Under the pieces are notes generated by a model. The model made no database searches. It saw nothing but the letters and a program-made list of their open reading frames with translations, and had not been told where the DNA came from. A program made the position numbers and the translations under genes. Shown piece after piece: positions 43,563-55,974 of a DNA stretch of 64,000 bases. The stretch's first letter is position 1; each line of letters starts with the position of its first letter. The stretch lies in assembly GCF_030149505.1 (NCBI RefSeq), contig NZ_JASBRN010000001.1, positions 1 through 64,000 on the forward strand. Direction: 5' to 3'. Origin of the DNA: Nocardioides sp. Lineage in GTDB: Bacteria; Actinomycetota; Actinomycetes; Propionibacteriales; Nocardioidaceae.

Positions 43563-44470
43563 GCGCGCCCGAGACGGTGGCGGTCGTCGTCGTCACCTTC
43601 GACCGCGCCGACCTGCTCACCGGCATGCTCGACGGCCTGGCCGCCCTCGACCGCGCCCCGGACGCCGTGGTCGTCGTGGACAACCACAGCACCGACCACA
43701 CCCCCGACGTCCTGGCGGCCGAGCTGGCCCGGGGCCGGCTGCCGCTGCAGGTGGTCCGGACCGAGGAGAACCTCGGCGGCGCCGGTGGCTTCCACCTCGG
43801 GCTCAGGACCGCCTACGCGCAGGGCTGGGACCGGTTCTGGCTCATGGACGACGACGTGGTGCCGGCTCCCGACTGCCTCTCGGTCCTCATGGCCGTCGAC
43901 GAGGACTGCCTGACCAGCGTCCGCGAGGACAGCCACGGGCGGCTGTGCGAGAAGGCGGCGACCCGCTTCGACCTCACGCACCCGTGGGTCGTCAAGCCCA
44001 AGACCGGCATGGTCGAGGACTTCGGCACCCGCGAGGCGATGCCGGAGCTGGTCGAGGTCGAGAACGTCGCCTTCGAGGGGTTCATGGTCCGCCGCGCGGT
44101 GGTCGCCGAGGTGGGGCTCCCGGACCCGTCGTACTTCATCTTCTACGACGACGTGGACCTCGCGATCCGTGCCCGTCGGGCCGGTCGGCGGATCTGGGCG
44201 GTGCGCGACGCGGTGCTCGTGCGCCAGCTCGACTTCGACCAGCAGCACGACCTTGCGGGGTGGAAGGGCTTCTACATGTACCGCAACCTCTTCGTGGTGC
44301 ACCTGCGTTACGGGGAGAACGTCGCGGTGCGGATGAAGCCGCTGCTGATCGTCGCGGCGGTGCTGCTGCTGGCTCCGCTGCGCGGCGGACGGGCGGAGGC
44401 GCGCAACGTGATCCGGGCCATGGCCGCAGCGTGGGGGATGCGCTCGCAGCCCTCGTCGTCCGTAGACTGA
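43559..44470 (+). CDS. Family 2 glycosyltransferase (second GlfT1-like)
   Basis: A 303-residue paralogue of the preceding enzyme: VVVVTFDRADLL, VVDNHSTDHTPDVL, EENLGGAGGFHLG and WLMDDDVVPAPD. YDDVDLAIRARRAGRRI is the acceptor motif, and a hydrophobic segment near the C-terminus (LLIVAAVLLLAPL) may associate with the membrane. GTG start overlaps the upstream stop. Two GlfT1-type enzymes in a row suggest a different primer or linkage from the mycobacterial galactan. Confidence 0.85.
   Translation: MSAPETVAVVVVTFDRADLLTGMLDGLAALDRAPDAVVVVDNHSTDHTPDVLAAELARGRLPLQVVRTEENLGGAGGFHLGLRTAYAQGWDRFWLMDDDVVPAPDCLSVLMAVDEDCLTSVREDSHGRLCEKAATRFDLTHPWVVKPKTGMVEDFGTREAMPELVEVENVAFEGFMVRRAVVAEVGLPDPSYFIFYDDVDLAIRARRAGRRIWAVRDAVLVRQLDFDQQHDLAGWKGFYMYRNLFVVHLRYGENVAVRMKPLLIVAAVLLLAPLRGGRAEARNVIRAMAAAWGMRSQPSSSVD
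44463..44468 (+). promoter_or_regulatory. -10 box of glf, leaderless
   Basis: TAGACT ends eight bases before the GTG of glf, overlapping the stop of the upstream GT gene, so glf may also have its own promoter. Confidence 0.45.
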
Positions 44471-47653
<3,183 letters not shown>

Positions 47654-47661
<8 letters not shown>

Positions 47662-48556
47662 GCGCCCCGAGCCCGCGGGCGGCACGACGTACGTCGTCGA
47701 CGCGCCGCTCGCGCCGCCGGCGGCGACCCAAGGTCTGCTCGAGGTCTTCCGCCGGCGCTACCTGCTCAAGCTTCTGGTCCGGCGCGAGATCAACGCCCGC
47801 TACTCCGGGTCGTTCCTGGGGCTAATCTGGTCCTACATCAACCCGCTGACCCAGTTGTTCATCTACATCGTGGTCTTCGGCATGTTGCTGGACCGGGGAA
47901 GGACCGAGCAGTTCGCGATCCACATCTTCTGCGGCCTGATCGTGGTCCACTTCTTCACCGAGACCTTCAACGCCGGCACCCGCTCGATCGTGCGCAACAA
48001 GGCGCTGATCCGGAAGATGGCGCTGCCCAAGGAGATGTTCCCGGTCGCCTCGATGATGGTCTCGCTCTTCCACGTGGCGCCGCAGCTGGTGATCCTGACC
48101 GTCACGGTCCTCGTCGTCGGCTGGTCGCCCAGCGCCGTGGGAATGGCTGCCTTCGTCCTGGCCCTGGGCATCGTGATGATCCTGGGGACGGCGTTGGCGC
48201 TCGTCTTCAGCGTCGCGAACGTCTACTTCCGGGACTTCGCCAGCGTGGTCAGCATCATGACCAACTTCGTGCGCTTCGGCGTCCCCATGATCTACCCGTA
48301 CTCCCTGGTCAGTGATCGCTTCGGCGCCGCAGCGGAGTACTACCTCTGGAACCCGCTCTCGAACGCGGTGCTGCTGGTGCAGCGCGCCTTCTGGGTCGGC
48401 ACGACCGAGGACCCCGCTGCGACGGCCGCCACCGAGCTCCCCGACAACCTGATCGGCCGTGGCCTGCTCATGCTGGCGATCTCCGTGGTGCTGCTGGTCA
48501 TCGCCCAGTTGGTCTTCCGCCGGTTCGAGAACAAGATCCCGGAGCGCCTGACGTGA
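47654..48556 (+). CDS. wzm: ABC polysaccharide exporter, permease (Wzm type)
   Basis: A 300-residue ABC-2 permease with about six transmembrane helices and an N-terminal cytosolic LVRREINARYSGSFLGLIWSYINPL motif of the polysaccharide/polyol exporter family. It flips or exports lipid-linked galactan with Wzt. Position between glfT2 and wzt fits the galactan exporter of mycobacteria. Confidence 0.92.
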
Positions 48557-49371
48557 GCGCCGCCGACAGCACGAGCGTCCCCACGGGGCCGGGCGACTAC
48601 AGCCCCGACACCTCGATCGTCGTCGAGAACGTCACCAAGACCTTCAGCCTGCGCTACCACCGCACCTTCAAGCAGGTGACGGTGGCGAAGTTCCGCGGCC
48701 AGAAGACCAAGGACGAGTTCAACGCCGTCGACGACGTCTCCTTCACCGTCAAGCAGGGGGAGTCGATCGGCCTCATGGGCCTCAACGGCTCGGGCAAGTC
48801 GACCCTGCTGACGCTCATCAACGGGACGATGAAGCCCGACACCGGCCAGGTTCTCACCCGCGGCCGGATCGCCGGCCTCATCGCGACCGGGGCGGGCTTC
48901 CACCCCCAGCTCTCCGGCCGCGACAACATCTACCTCAACGCCGCGGTCTTCGGGCTCACCGAGCAGGAGACCAAGGACCGCTTCGACGACATCGCGGCGT
49001 TCGCCGACATCGGGCGCCACCTCGACTCGCCCGTCGGCAACTACTCCTCGGGGATGAGCTCGCGACTGGGGTTCGCGATCGCCATCAACGTCGACTGCGA
49101 CATCTTCCTGGCCGACGAGCTGCTGGCGGTGGGGGACAAGCCGTTCAAGCGCAAGTGCATGGCCAAGATGGAGGAGGTGCGCGACTCCGGTCGCACGCTG
49201 TTCTACGTCAGCCACGCCGCGGGCTCGGTGCGCCGCATGTGCGACCGGGTGCTGGTGCTGGAGAACGGCCGGCTCGCCTTCGACGGTGACGTCGACGAGG
49301 GGATCAAGTTCCTCCACTACGACTCCGACGACGAGAACAACGACGACGAGGAGCTCGGGGCCGACGTCTGA
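48553..49371 (+). CDS. wzt: ABC polysaccharide exporter, ATPase (Wzt type)
   Basis: A 272-residue ATPase. Walker A GLNGSGKSTLL (about residue 78), signature YSSGMSSRLGFA and Walker B CDIFLADE are present. It lacks the long C-terminal carbohydrate-binding domain of O-antigen Wzt proteins and ends in an acidic tail (DSDDENNDDEE), like actinobacterial galactan exporters. GTG start overlaps the wzm stop. Confidence 0.92.
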   Translation: MSAADSTSVPTGPGDYSPDTSIVVENVTKTFSLRYHRTFKQVTVAKFRGQKTKDEFNAVDDVSFTVKQGESIGLMGLNGSGKSTLLTLINGTMKPDTGQVLTRGRIAGLIATGAGFHPQLSGRDNIYLNAAVFGLTEQETKDRFDDIAAFADIGRHLDSPVGNYSSGMSSRLGFAIAINVDCDIFLADELLAVGDKPFKRKCMAKMEEVRDSGRTLFYVSHAAGSVRRMCDRVLVLENGRLAFDGDVDEGIKFLHYDSDDENNDDEELGADV

Positions 49372-49466
49372 CGCCGGCTCGTCGGACCGAGGATCACAGA
49401 AAAATAACGGACCTGCTCGGCGTGTCGAGTGGAAATTACACGTTTGTAGTTACTCACGAGACCTTC

Positions 49467-49508
49467 CGTGACGGGTGTGACTCGTGTGAAAGTTGCGCGC
49501 AGTGTGAA
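49467..49508 (+). promoter_or_regulatory. Nine-base direct repeats upstream of amidase
   Basis: CGTGAC (49467), TGTGAC (49476), TGTGAA (49485) and TGTGAA (49503) fall on a nine-base register with one skipped slot. Opposite-strand reading TCACAC/GTCACG resembles MtrA-type GTCACA repeats. They lie 27-68 bases before the amidase ATG, in an unusually AT-rich gap (49372-49534) with TGTAGTT at 49445-49451. Confidence 0.45.
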
Positions 49509-49534
49509 CTTCCCCGCGCGCTAAGAGGTCCTCG

Positions 49535-52318
49535 ATGCACCCCCACCGGTCACGGTTCGTCTCCGCCTGCCAGCAGCTGCTGGCGCTCGGTGTCGTGGCC
49601 GCCGTCGTCACGCCCGCCAGCAGCCTGATCAGCCTCGACGTCGTGCGCCAGCCGCCCGCGTCCGGCTTCGTCGGTGCGCAGGCCGGGCAGGGCCAGGGGA
49701 GCGGCGCGTTGACGGCGTACGAGCGGGTGGCGCGGCGTGCCGCGACGCTGCCGGCGGCCCCCGTCGAGGCGAGCGTCCGTGAGGTCCCGCTGGTCGGCGC
49801 CCAGGCGCCCGCCGGGGTCGCGCGCCGCGCTGCCTCCGGCGGGGAGATGGTGACCAGCCGCCCCGAGGCGGTGACCGGCTACGCAGCCATCGGCGTCACC
49901 TGGGCGCACGGGGTCGAGGTCGAGGACGAGGACCTGGTCGTGCGCGCCCGCACCGAGACCGACGGCGTGTGGTCCGGCTGGACCGACGTGGAGTACCACG
50001 ACGAGCACGGCCCCGACCCCGACAGCCCCGAGGGCCGTCGCGCGCGTCCGGGCACCGAGCCGCTCCTGGTCGGCGAGGTCGACCGGGTGCAGGTGGCGGT
50101 GCTCGCGGAGGACGGCGCCCCCCGCGACCTCCGCCTGGCCCTGATCGACCCCGGCACTGCGACGAGCACGGTCACCCAGCGCGCGGCGCTCGACACGGCC
50201 GAGGCTGCCGAGACGGTCCAGACCGCGGCCGAGGGTCCCGCCGCCCGCGCGGGGGTCACGCCGGAGCCCCAGGTGTTCTCCCGCGAGCAGTGGGGCGCCG
50301 ACGAGAGCCTGCGCGACAAGGGCTCGCTGCGCTACTTCGAGGTGCAAGCCGGCTTCGTCCACCACACGGTCAACGCCAACGACTACACCCGCGACCAGGT
50401 GCCCGGCATCCTGCGCTCGATCTACGCCTACCACACGCGCTCGCGCGGCTGGTCCGACGTCGGCTACAACTTCCTCGTCGACCGCTTCGGGCGCATCTGG
50501 GAGGGCCGCGCGGGCGGCATCGACCGCCCGGTCGTCGGCGCCCACACCCTCGGTTACAACGACTACTCCTTCGCCATGTCGGCGATCGGCAACTTCGAGG
50601 TCGTCCAGCCGACCCAGGCGATGGTCGAGGCCTACGGTGCGCTCTTCGCCTGGAAGCTCTCGCTCCACGGCGTGGACGCCTCCTCGCCCCGCCAGCAGGT
50701 CGGCAGCAAGGCCTTCCCGGCGGTCAACGGCCACCGCGACGCCGGCTCGACCGCCTGCCCCGGCAAGTTCCTTTACGCCCGGCTCGGCGACATCCGCAGC
50801 CTCGCCGACGCCGCCCAGGTCGGCTGGGAGGGCCGCGAGCTCGACTCCGACCTCGTCGGCACCCCGCACCCCGACCTGGTCGCACGGCGCGCCTCGGACA
50901 AGCGGGTCGTCATCGTCCCCACCGGCGGCCTGACCAGCGTCCGCAAGCCGGTCGTCCTCGCCTCCGGCGTCGGCGGGTACGCCGCCACGCTGGTCTCGCC
51001 CGACCTGACCGGTGACGGGCGGCCCGACGTCCTGGGCCGGCTGCCCGACGGCTCGGTCGAGGTCCGCGGGGAGTCCTCCGCGCTCCGCACCGCGACCGCG
51101 ACCCGCGGCCACGACCTGCTCGCCGCCGCGGGCGACCTCACTGGCGACGGCCTCGGCGACCTGGTGGGCCGGGACGCGGCGACCGGCCGTCCCACCCTCT
51201 TCACCTCGCGCGGCACCGGCGGGTTCGCCGCCCGGCCGCTGGACACCGACGCCTCCTGGTCCGGCTACGACCTGCTCTCCGGCGTCGGCGACCTCGACGC
51301 CGACGGCACCCCGGACCTGGTGGCCCGCGACGCGGCCGGGACGCTCTGGTTGCTGCCCGCCGGCGGCACCGGCGCCGCGGAGGTCCTGGTGCAGGGCGGC
51401 CCGCGCTACGACGCGGTCACCGGCGCGGCCGACTGGAACGCCGACGGTCTGGTCGACCTGCTCGTGCGCCGCGAGGGCGGCCACGCCTTCGTGCTCCCGG
51501 GCCGCGGAGACGGCACGGTGGGCGCGGCCCGCGGCCCGGTCAAGCGGCTGAAGGGCCGCATCGACCTCTCCGGTGCCGGCGACCTCACCGGGTCCACCGC
51601 GCCCGACCTCGTGGTCCGCCGCGGCGACGACCTCCTCGTGCTCGCCGGCTCCGGCACCTGGGAGACCGGCGCCGTCGTCGAGACCAACGTCGGCGCGAAG
51701 GGCGCCGACCTGGTGCTCAACGCCGGCGACTGGGACGGCGACGGCCTCGGCGACCTCCTGGTGCGCCAGCGCAAGAACGGCGCCGTCAAGGTGCGTCCCG
51801 GTGACGGTCAGGGCACCTTCGCGAAGGCGGTCCGGATCGGCGGCGGCATGGGCGACGTCCGGTTGCTCGAGGTGGTCGGCGACATGACGGGCGACGGCTG
51901 GCCGGACCTGATGGGGCAGCCCGCGGGCGGACCGATGCGGATCTACCCGGGTCGCGGCACCGCGCCGCTCGGCCCGTCGTACGTCGCCCACAGCGGCCTC
52001 GACGCCACCCAGCAGCTCGGGGTCGGTCGCTGGGACGGCGACGGCGCCCCCGACGTCCTGGTGCGGCGCGGCAGCTCGCTGCTGCTCTACACCGGCAACG
52101 GCCCGGGCGGGCTGTCCTCCTCGCGGAGCCTGTCCTTAGACCTGTCGTCCTACGACCTGGTGACCGGCATCTCCGACGCCCGGCTGGCGGACCGCCCCGA
52201 CCTGGTGGTGCGCGAGCGGGGGACCGGGCGACTGCTGCTGGTCGAGAGCACGCCGACGGGGTTCAAGGCGCCGCGGGTGATCGGCGACGGGGCGGAGGCC
52301 TACGACCTGGTGGACTAG
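49535..52318 (+). CDS. Secreted N-acetylmuramoyl-L-alanine amidase with FG-GAP repeats
   Basis: A 927-residue exported hydrolase. Signal sequence about residues 1-29. PGRP/Amidase_2 domain about 245-410: QVFSREQWGADE, VHHTVNAND (zinc His), WSDVGYNFLVDRFGRIWEGR, and NGHRDAGSTACPGK with the second His and Cys. About eight FG-GAP/VCBS-like repeats fill residues 460-880 (units like DLTGDGRPDVLGR, DWDGDGLGDLLVR), likely a Ca2+-binding beta-propeller for wall attachment. It cleaves the stem peptide from muramic acid. It follows the galactan exporter genes but has its own AT-rich leader. Confidence 0.92.
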   Translation: MHPHRSRFVSACQQLLALGVVAAVVTPASSLISLDVVRQPPASGFVGAQAGQGQGSGALTAYERVARRAATLPAAPVEASVREVPLVGAQAPAGVARRAASGGEMVTSRPEAVTGYAAIGVTWAHGVEVEDEDLVVRARTETDGVWSGWTDVEYHDEHGPDPDSPEGRRARPGTEPLLVGEVDRVQVAVLAEDGAPRDLRLALIDPGTATSTVTQRAALDTAEAAETVQTAAEGPAARAGVTPEPQVFSREQWGADESLRDKGSLRYFEVQAGFVHHTVNANDYTRDQVPGILRSIYAYHTRSRGWSDVGYNFLVDRFGRIWEGRAGGIDRPVVGAHTLGYNDYSFAMSAIGNFEVVQPTQAMVEAYGALFAWKLSLHGVDASSPRQQVGSKAFPAVNGHRDAGSTACPGKFLYARLGDIRSLADAAQVGWEGRELDSDLVGTPHPDLVARRASDKRVVIVPTGGLTSVRKPVVLASGVGGYAATLVSPDLTGDGRPDVLGRLPDGSVEVRGESSALRTATATRGHDLLAAAGDLTGDGLGDLVGRDAATGRPTLFTSRGTGGFAARPLDTDASWSGYDLLSGVGDLDADGTPDLVARDAAGTLWLLPAGGTGAAEVLVQGGPRYDAVTGAADWNADGLVDLLVRREGGHAFVLPGRGDGTVGAARGPVKRLKGRIDLSGAGDLTGSTAPDLVVRRGDDLLVLAGSGTWETGAVVETNVGAKGADLVLNAGDWDGDGLGDLLVRQRKNGAVKVRPGDGQGTFAKAVRIGGGMGDVRLLEVVGDMTGDGWPDLMGQPAGGPMRIYPGRGTAPLGPSYVAHSGLDATQQLGVGRWDGDGAPDVLVRRGSSLLLYTGNGPGGLSSSRSLSLDLSSYDLVTGISDARLADRPDLVVRERGTGRLLLVESTPTGFKAPRVIGDGAEAYDLVD

Positions 52319-52345
52319 CAGACCTGGTGGCCTGGGTGGGGAAGC

Positions 52346-53038
52346 CTAGGGGTGGTGCCGCGCGGTCACGCGCTCGTCGGTCGCGACCGACTCGAGCCGG
52401 GTCTCGTCGGCACCGACGACCAGGACCAGCGAGCCGCCGCGTGCGAGCGGCTCGGTGAGGACGGGGAGTCCCGGTGGGGAAGCCGGGTTCGCCGTCGACA
52501 GGAGGCGGCCGCCCTCGGTGAGGAGACTCCCGGAGGCGGCCGCTTCCCAGTCCGGTTCCGACGGGCCGACGGCCGCGAGGCCGAGGAAGGCATCGGGCTG
52601 GGACCAGACCTCCACGCCGAGGTCGTGCACGCCCGGCGGCACGCCGTCGGGGAAGCGCAGCCCCAGCGGGTGCAACGCGGAGGCGACGACCGCGACCTCG
52701 TCGGCCCGTGGCGCCCAGCTCGCCAGGCCCTGCGGACCGCAGACGACCGCGTCCGGGGTCGCGTCGTCGCCGGCGTACGCCACCTCCAGGCCGACGGTCC
52801 ACGCCGCCCCCAGGAACACCGGGCCCAGCCAGTGGCTCGGCAGGTCCAGCAGCAGCACGTCGTCCTGCTCGAGGTCGAGCTCCTCGACGAGCAGGTTGGC
52901 GGCCTTGGCCACCCAGTTGGCGTACGTCGTCAGCGAAAGCTCGGTCCGCTCACCGGTGGCGACGTCGTAGAACGTCACGAACGGCCGGCCCGGGTCGCGG
53001 CGCAGCTGGGTTTGCAGCAGATCGGCGAACGTCGTCAC
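52346..53038 (-). CDS. TIGR03089 family protein (AMP-binding-like)
   Basis: A 230-residue protein matching the N-terminal part of the acyl-adenylate superfamily (FVTFYDVATGERTELSLTTYANWVAKAAN, LGPVFLGAAWTVGLEVAYAGDD) without the ATP-binding P-loop TSGTTG or the C-terminal domain, so it is unlikely to activate acids. The family is actinobacteria-specific and of unknown function. GTG start seven bases after minus-strand TAGGGT (53046-53051). Divergent from manC with a shared promoter core. Confidence 0.83.
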   Translation of the reverse strand: MTTFADLLQTQLRRDPGRPFVTFYDVATGERTELSLTTYANWVAKAANLLVEELDLEQDDVLLLDLPSHWLGPVFLGAAWTVGLEVAYAGDDATPDAVVCGPQGLASWAPRADEVAVVASALHPLGLRFPDGVPPGVHDLGVEVWSQPDAFLGLAAVGPSEPDWEAAASGSLLTEGGRLLSTANPASPPGLPVLTEPLARGGSLVLVVGADETRLESVATDERVTARHHP

Positions 53039-53045
53039 GTGACCG

Positions 53046-53055
53046 ACCCTAGGGT
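53046..53055. promoter_or_regulatory. Palindromic overlapping -10 boxes (TIGR03089 / manC)
   Basis: ACCCTAGGGT is a perfect palindrome. It provides TAGGGT on each strand (53046-53051 minus, 53050-53055 plus), each exactly seven bases before a GTG start. The two genes therefore cannot be transcribed from here at the same moment. Confidence 0.7.
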
Positions 53056-53062
53056 GACCTCC

Positions 53063-54136
53063 GTGATCGAGGACTTCTGGGCCGTCGTGCCCGCCGGCGG
53101 CGCCGGCACCCGGCTGTGGCCGCTCTCCCGCGCCGGCTCGCCCAAGTTCCTGCGCGACCTGCGCGGCACCGGCCGCTCGCTGCTGCAGGAGACCCACGAC
53201 CGGCTCGCGCCGCTCGCGGGGGAGAGGATCGTGGTCGTGACCGGTGCCGCCCACGCCGCTGCGGTCGCCGACCAGCTCGGCGACCTCCCGGCCGGGGCGA
53301 TCCTGGCCGAGCCGTCGGCCCGGGACTCGATGGCCGCGATCGGGCTGGCCGCAGCCCTGCTGGAGCGCCGCCACCCCGACGCGGTGATGGGCTCCTTCGC
53401 CGCCGACCACGTCATCACGGACGCCGAGGCGTTCGGGGCGGCCGTCCGCACGGCCGTCGACGTGGCCCGCGACGGCTGGCTGGTGACCCTCGGTATCGAG
53501 CCGGCCTTCCCCTCCTCGGCGTTCGGCTACATCCGCTCCGGCGACGCGCTGCGCGACCACCCGGGCGCCCAGCACGTCGCGGCGTTCGTGGAGAAGCCGA
53601 GCGTCGAGGTGGCCACCGGCTACCTCGCCGAGGGCGGCTACCGCTGGAACGCCGGCATGTTCGTCGTGCGCCCCGGGGTGCTGCTCGACCTGCTGGCGCA
53701 GTGGCACCCGCGGTTCGCGGAGTCCCTGCGCGCGGTCGCCGCCGACCCCGGATCCCTGGAGCGGGTCTGGCCCTCGCTGCCCAAGATCGCCCTCGACCAC
53801 GCCGTGGCCGAGCCCGCCGCGGAGGCCGGCCGGGTCGCCACCGTCCCGGCCGCCTTCGACTGGGACGACATCGGGGACTTCGACTCGCTCGCGGAGCTGC
53901 TCGGCCGCGACGGAGAGGAGTCCCTCGTCGTGCTCGGCGACGGTGACGCGGTCCGGGTCGTCGACGCCTCCGGCCTCGTCGTCACCGGCGGGCGCACCGT
54001 CGCGGTCGTCGGCCTCGAGGACGTCGTGGTCGTCGACACCCCCGACGCCCTGCTGGTCACCACCCGCGCCCGGGCGCAGGACGTCAAGGCCGTCGTCGCC
54101 GGGCTGAAGGAGTCCGGGCGCGACGACCTCACGTGA
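53063..54136 (+). CDS. manC: Mannose-1-phosphate guanylyltransferase
   Basis: A 357-residue nucleotidyltransferase making GDP-mannose from GTP and mannose 1-phosphate. Signature GGAGTRLWPLSRAGSPKFL (about residue 12), IVVVTGAAH, FVEKPSVEVATGYL and GGYRWNAGMFVVR are visible. It lacks the isomerase domain of bifunctional ManC proteins. It works with the phosphomannomutase at 62603. Leaderless start; convergent with the DUF3105 gene. Confidence 0.93.
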   Translation: MIEDFWAVVPAGGAGTRLWPLSRAGSPKFLRDLRGTGRSLLQETHDRLAPLAGERIVVVTGAAHAAAVADQLGDLPAGAILAEPSARDSMAAIGLAAALLERRHPDAVMGSFAADHVITDAEAFGAAVRTAVDVARDGWLVTLGIEPAFPSSAFGYIRSGDALRDHPGAQHVAAFVEKPSVEVATGYLAEGGYRWNAGMFVVRPGVLLDLLAQWHPRFAESLRAVAADPGSLERVWPSLPKIALDHAVAEPAAEAGRVATVPAAFDWDDIGDFDSLAELLGRDGEESLVVLGDGDAVRVVDASGLVVTGGRTVAVVGLEDVVVVDTPDALLVTTRARAQDVKAVVAGLKESGRDDLT

Positions 54137-54172
54137 GTGACCCGCGCTGACCCCGAGGGTCCGCCGGCAGGG

Positions 54173-54925
54173 TCAGAGCTGGGTCGAGGGCTCCGGGCTG
54201 TCCAGCTGCGGGTAGTTGCGCACGAACGTCTCGACGGCCTCGCCGCTGACCTCGGAGCAGTACTGCCACACGCCGACCTGCTTGGCCGGGTCGGTCTCTC
54301 CAGCGCCGCCGGCCGACCAGTGGGTCAGCGCGACCTTCTGGTCGTCGGGGAAGGGCTCGCCGTCCTCGGAGGTCCACGGCGCGACGATGAAGGCGTTGCG
54401 GCGGTCGGTGGTGTCGGAGAACTTGCGGGAGATGGCCCGCAGCTCGGTCATCGCCTCGGCGTCGTCGGCCAGCGACTCGTCGTACCACATCACCGTGAAG
54501 CCGTGCTCCATGTTGTGCAGCAGTTGCTCGAGCTCGGGGCGGTCGTCCTCGGTGTAGAACTCGCGCCCGATCGGGACCGGCGCCAGGCCCAGGACGCTCC
54601 AGTGCGGGCCGAAGGCCGGCGGGGAAGCGTCGTAGGTGGCCTGCTGGTCCTCGGGGACGTGCTGGCCGCTGCCCTCGGCGGACTCGGTGACCGGCTCGGC
54701 GCAGACCGAGGCTGGCGCGCCGATGGCGGCGAGCTCGGTGTCCTCGAAGCCGCGCTGGTCCCACCAGTCCTTGATCGGCCGGAAGGCCGCGGCGCCGATG
54801 ATCAGGAGCGCGATGAGCATGCAGGTGCCGATGATGGCGAAGTTGCGCCGGGCGTCGGCGCCCTTCTGCTGCTTGCGGATCTGCTCGATCCTCGCCTGGC
54901 GGTCGGACTTGGCGGGCTTGGCCAC
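54173..54925 (-). CDS. DUF3105 membrane-anchored protein
   Basis: A 250-residue protein with a basic N-terminus, one transmembrane helix (about 30-48: IIGTCMLIALLIIGAAAF) and an extracellular DUF3105 domain with LEQLLHNMEHGFTVMWY, where two His flank a Met/Glu and could bind metal. Cys at about residue 76 and near the end (QYCSEV) may pair. GTG start with weak GAGGA upstream. It lies 56 bases after fbiB in the same direction. Function unknown. Confidence 0.85.
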   Translation of the reverse strand: MAKPAKSDRQARIEQIRKQQKGADARRNFAIIGTCMLIALLIIGAAAFRPIKDWWDQRGFEDTELAAIGAPASVCAEPVTESAEGSGQHVPEDQQATYDASPPAFGPHWSVLGLAPVPIGREFYTEDDRPELEQLLHNMEHGFTVMWYDESLADDAEAMTELRAISRKFSDTTDRRNAFIVAPWTSEDGEPFPDDQKVALTHWSAGGAGETDPAKQVGVWQYCSEVSGEAVETFVRNYPQLDSPEPSTQL

Positions 54926-54981
54926 GGTTCGGCTGTCCTCGTCGATCGGGTGGTGCCCCTGGCGGGCGTGTCGCGGGGAGT

Positions 54982-55974
54982 CTACGGAGTGGCGGGACGC
55001 AACCGGACCTCGACGTCGGGTTCGACACGAAGTCGTGACTCGACCTCCCAGCCGTGGGCGAGCGCCAGCGCCGCCACGACGGCCACCTGCTCGAGCGGTA
55101 CGACGACAGCCAGGCCGTCCCCGGAAGGCGTGCTGGTGCGCGCGGTGACCCGCTGCAACGCGTCGGTCAGCTCCTCCGCCGAGGCCGGCGCCCCGAAGGG
55201 TGCCCGGTCGCCCGGGTCCCCGGCGAGGGCCCGCACGACGGCCTCGCGGGCGCCGTACCCGAAGAGGTCACCGCCCTCGGGCCGCACCAGCGCAGCGGCG
55301 CCCGGACCGTCGTCGTCGAGGTCGAGCACCAGGTCGGCACGACCCCGCACCACGCCGAAGGGGCGCCCACCCAGCTTGCCCTGGGCCAGCTCGACCGCGC
55401 CGGCGATCTCGTCCGCCACCGCGGGGGCGGTGACGGCCAGCTCGTTGCCGTGCGCGTCGACCCGACCGGCGAAGTCCTCGGCGACCAGCATCCCGGCGGC
55501 GCCGACCGCGATGTCGGTCTGGCCCTCGCGCCAGGCGCGGCCGGCGGTGTCGGTGACCACCACGCCCAGCCGCAGGCCGGTCAGGTCGTGCAACCGCCGG
55601 CGCAGCGCGCGTGCCGAGGCGTCGGGGTCCAGCGGCAGCAGCACCACGGTGCCGAGGGCGACGTTCGAGGCGTCGATCCCGGCTGCGGCCATCGTCAGCC
55701 CGTGCCGGGTGCGCGCGATCGTGGTCGGGCCGCGGCGCGCCACCACGCGCGCTCCGGGCGCGGACAGCTCCTCCGCCAACGCCGTCTCCCGGTCACCGGG
55801 ACGGGTGCGGCCCTCGGCCTTGCTCACCACCTTGCTGGTCACGACGACGACGTCGCCGTCGGCGAGCGGCTCCCCGGCCGCGGCCAGCGCGTCGAGCAGC
55901 AGCGCGGCCAGGTCGGTGCCCTCGGTGACCTCGGCGACGCCGTCCGGGGCCAGGACGCTGAGTCGCCCGCTCAC
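54982..55974 (-). CDS. fbiB: Coenzyme F420:L-glutamate ligase
   Basis: A 330-residue CofE-type ligase adding glutamates to F420-0. TSKVVSKAEGR near residue 48, RTRHGLTMAAAGIDASN and GVVVTDTAGRAWREGQTDIAVG with GTP and metal contacts are visible. The C-terminal ~85 residues are too short for the FMN nitroreductase domain fused to FbiB in mycobacteria (about 200 residues), so this is essentially a CofE-only version with a short tail. The GTG start overlaps the fbiA stop. Confidence 0.88.
   Translation of the reverse strand: MSGRLSVLAPDGVAEVTEGTDLAALLLDALAAAGEPLADGDVVVVTSKVVSKAEGRTRPGDRETALAEELSAPGARVVARRGPTTIARTRHGLTMAAAGIDASNVALGTVVLLPLDPDASARALRRRLHDLTGLRLGVVVTDTAGRAWREGQTDIAVGAAGMLVAEDFAGRVDAHGNELAVTAPAVADEIAGAVELAQGKLGGRPFGVVRGRADLVLDLDDDGPGAAALVRPEGGDLFGYGAREAVVRALAGDPGDRAPFGAPASAEELTDALQRVTARTSTPSGDGLAVVVPLEQVAVVAALALAHGWEVESRLRVEPDVEVRLRPATP

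Noticed and set aside
53202-53225. CTCGCGCCGCTCGCGGGGGAG as a short hairpin terminator
   Set aside because: It lies inside the manC coding sequence and reflects codon composition.
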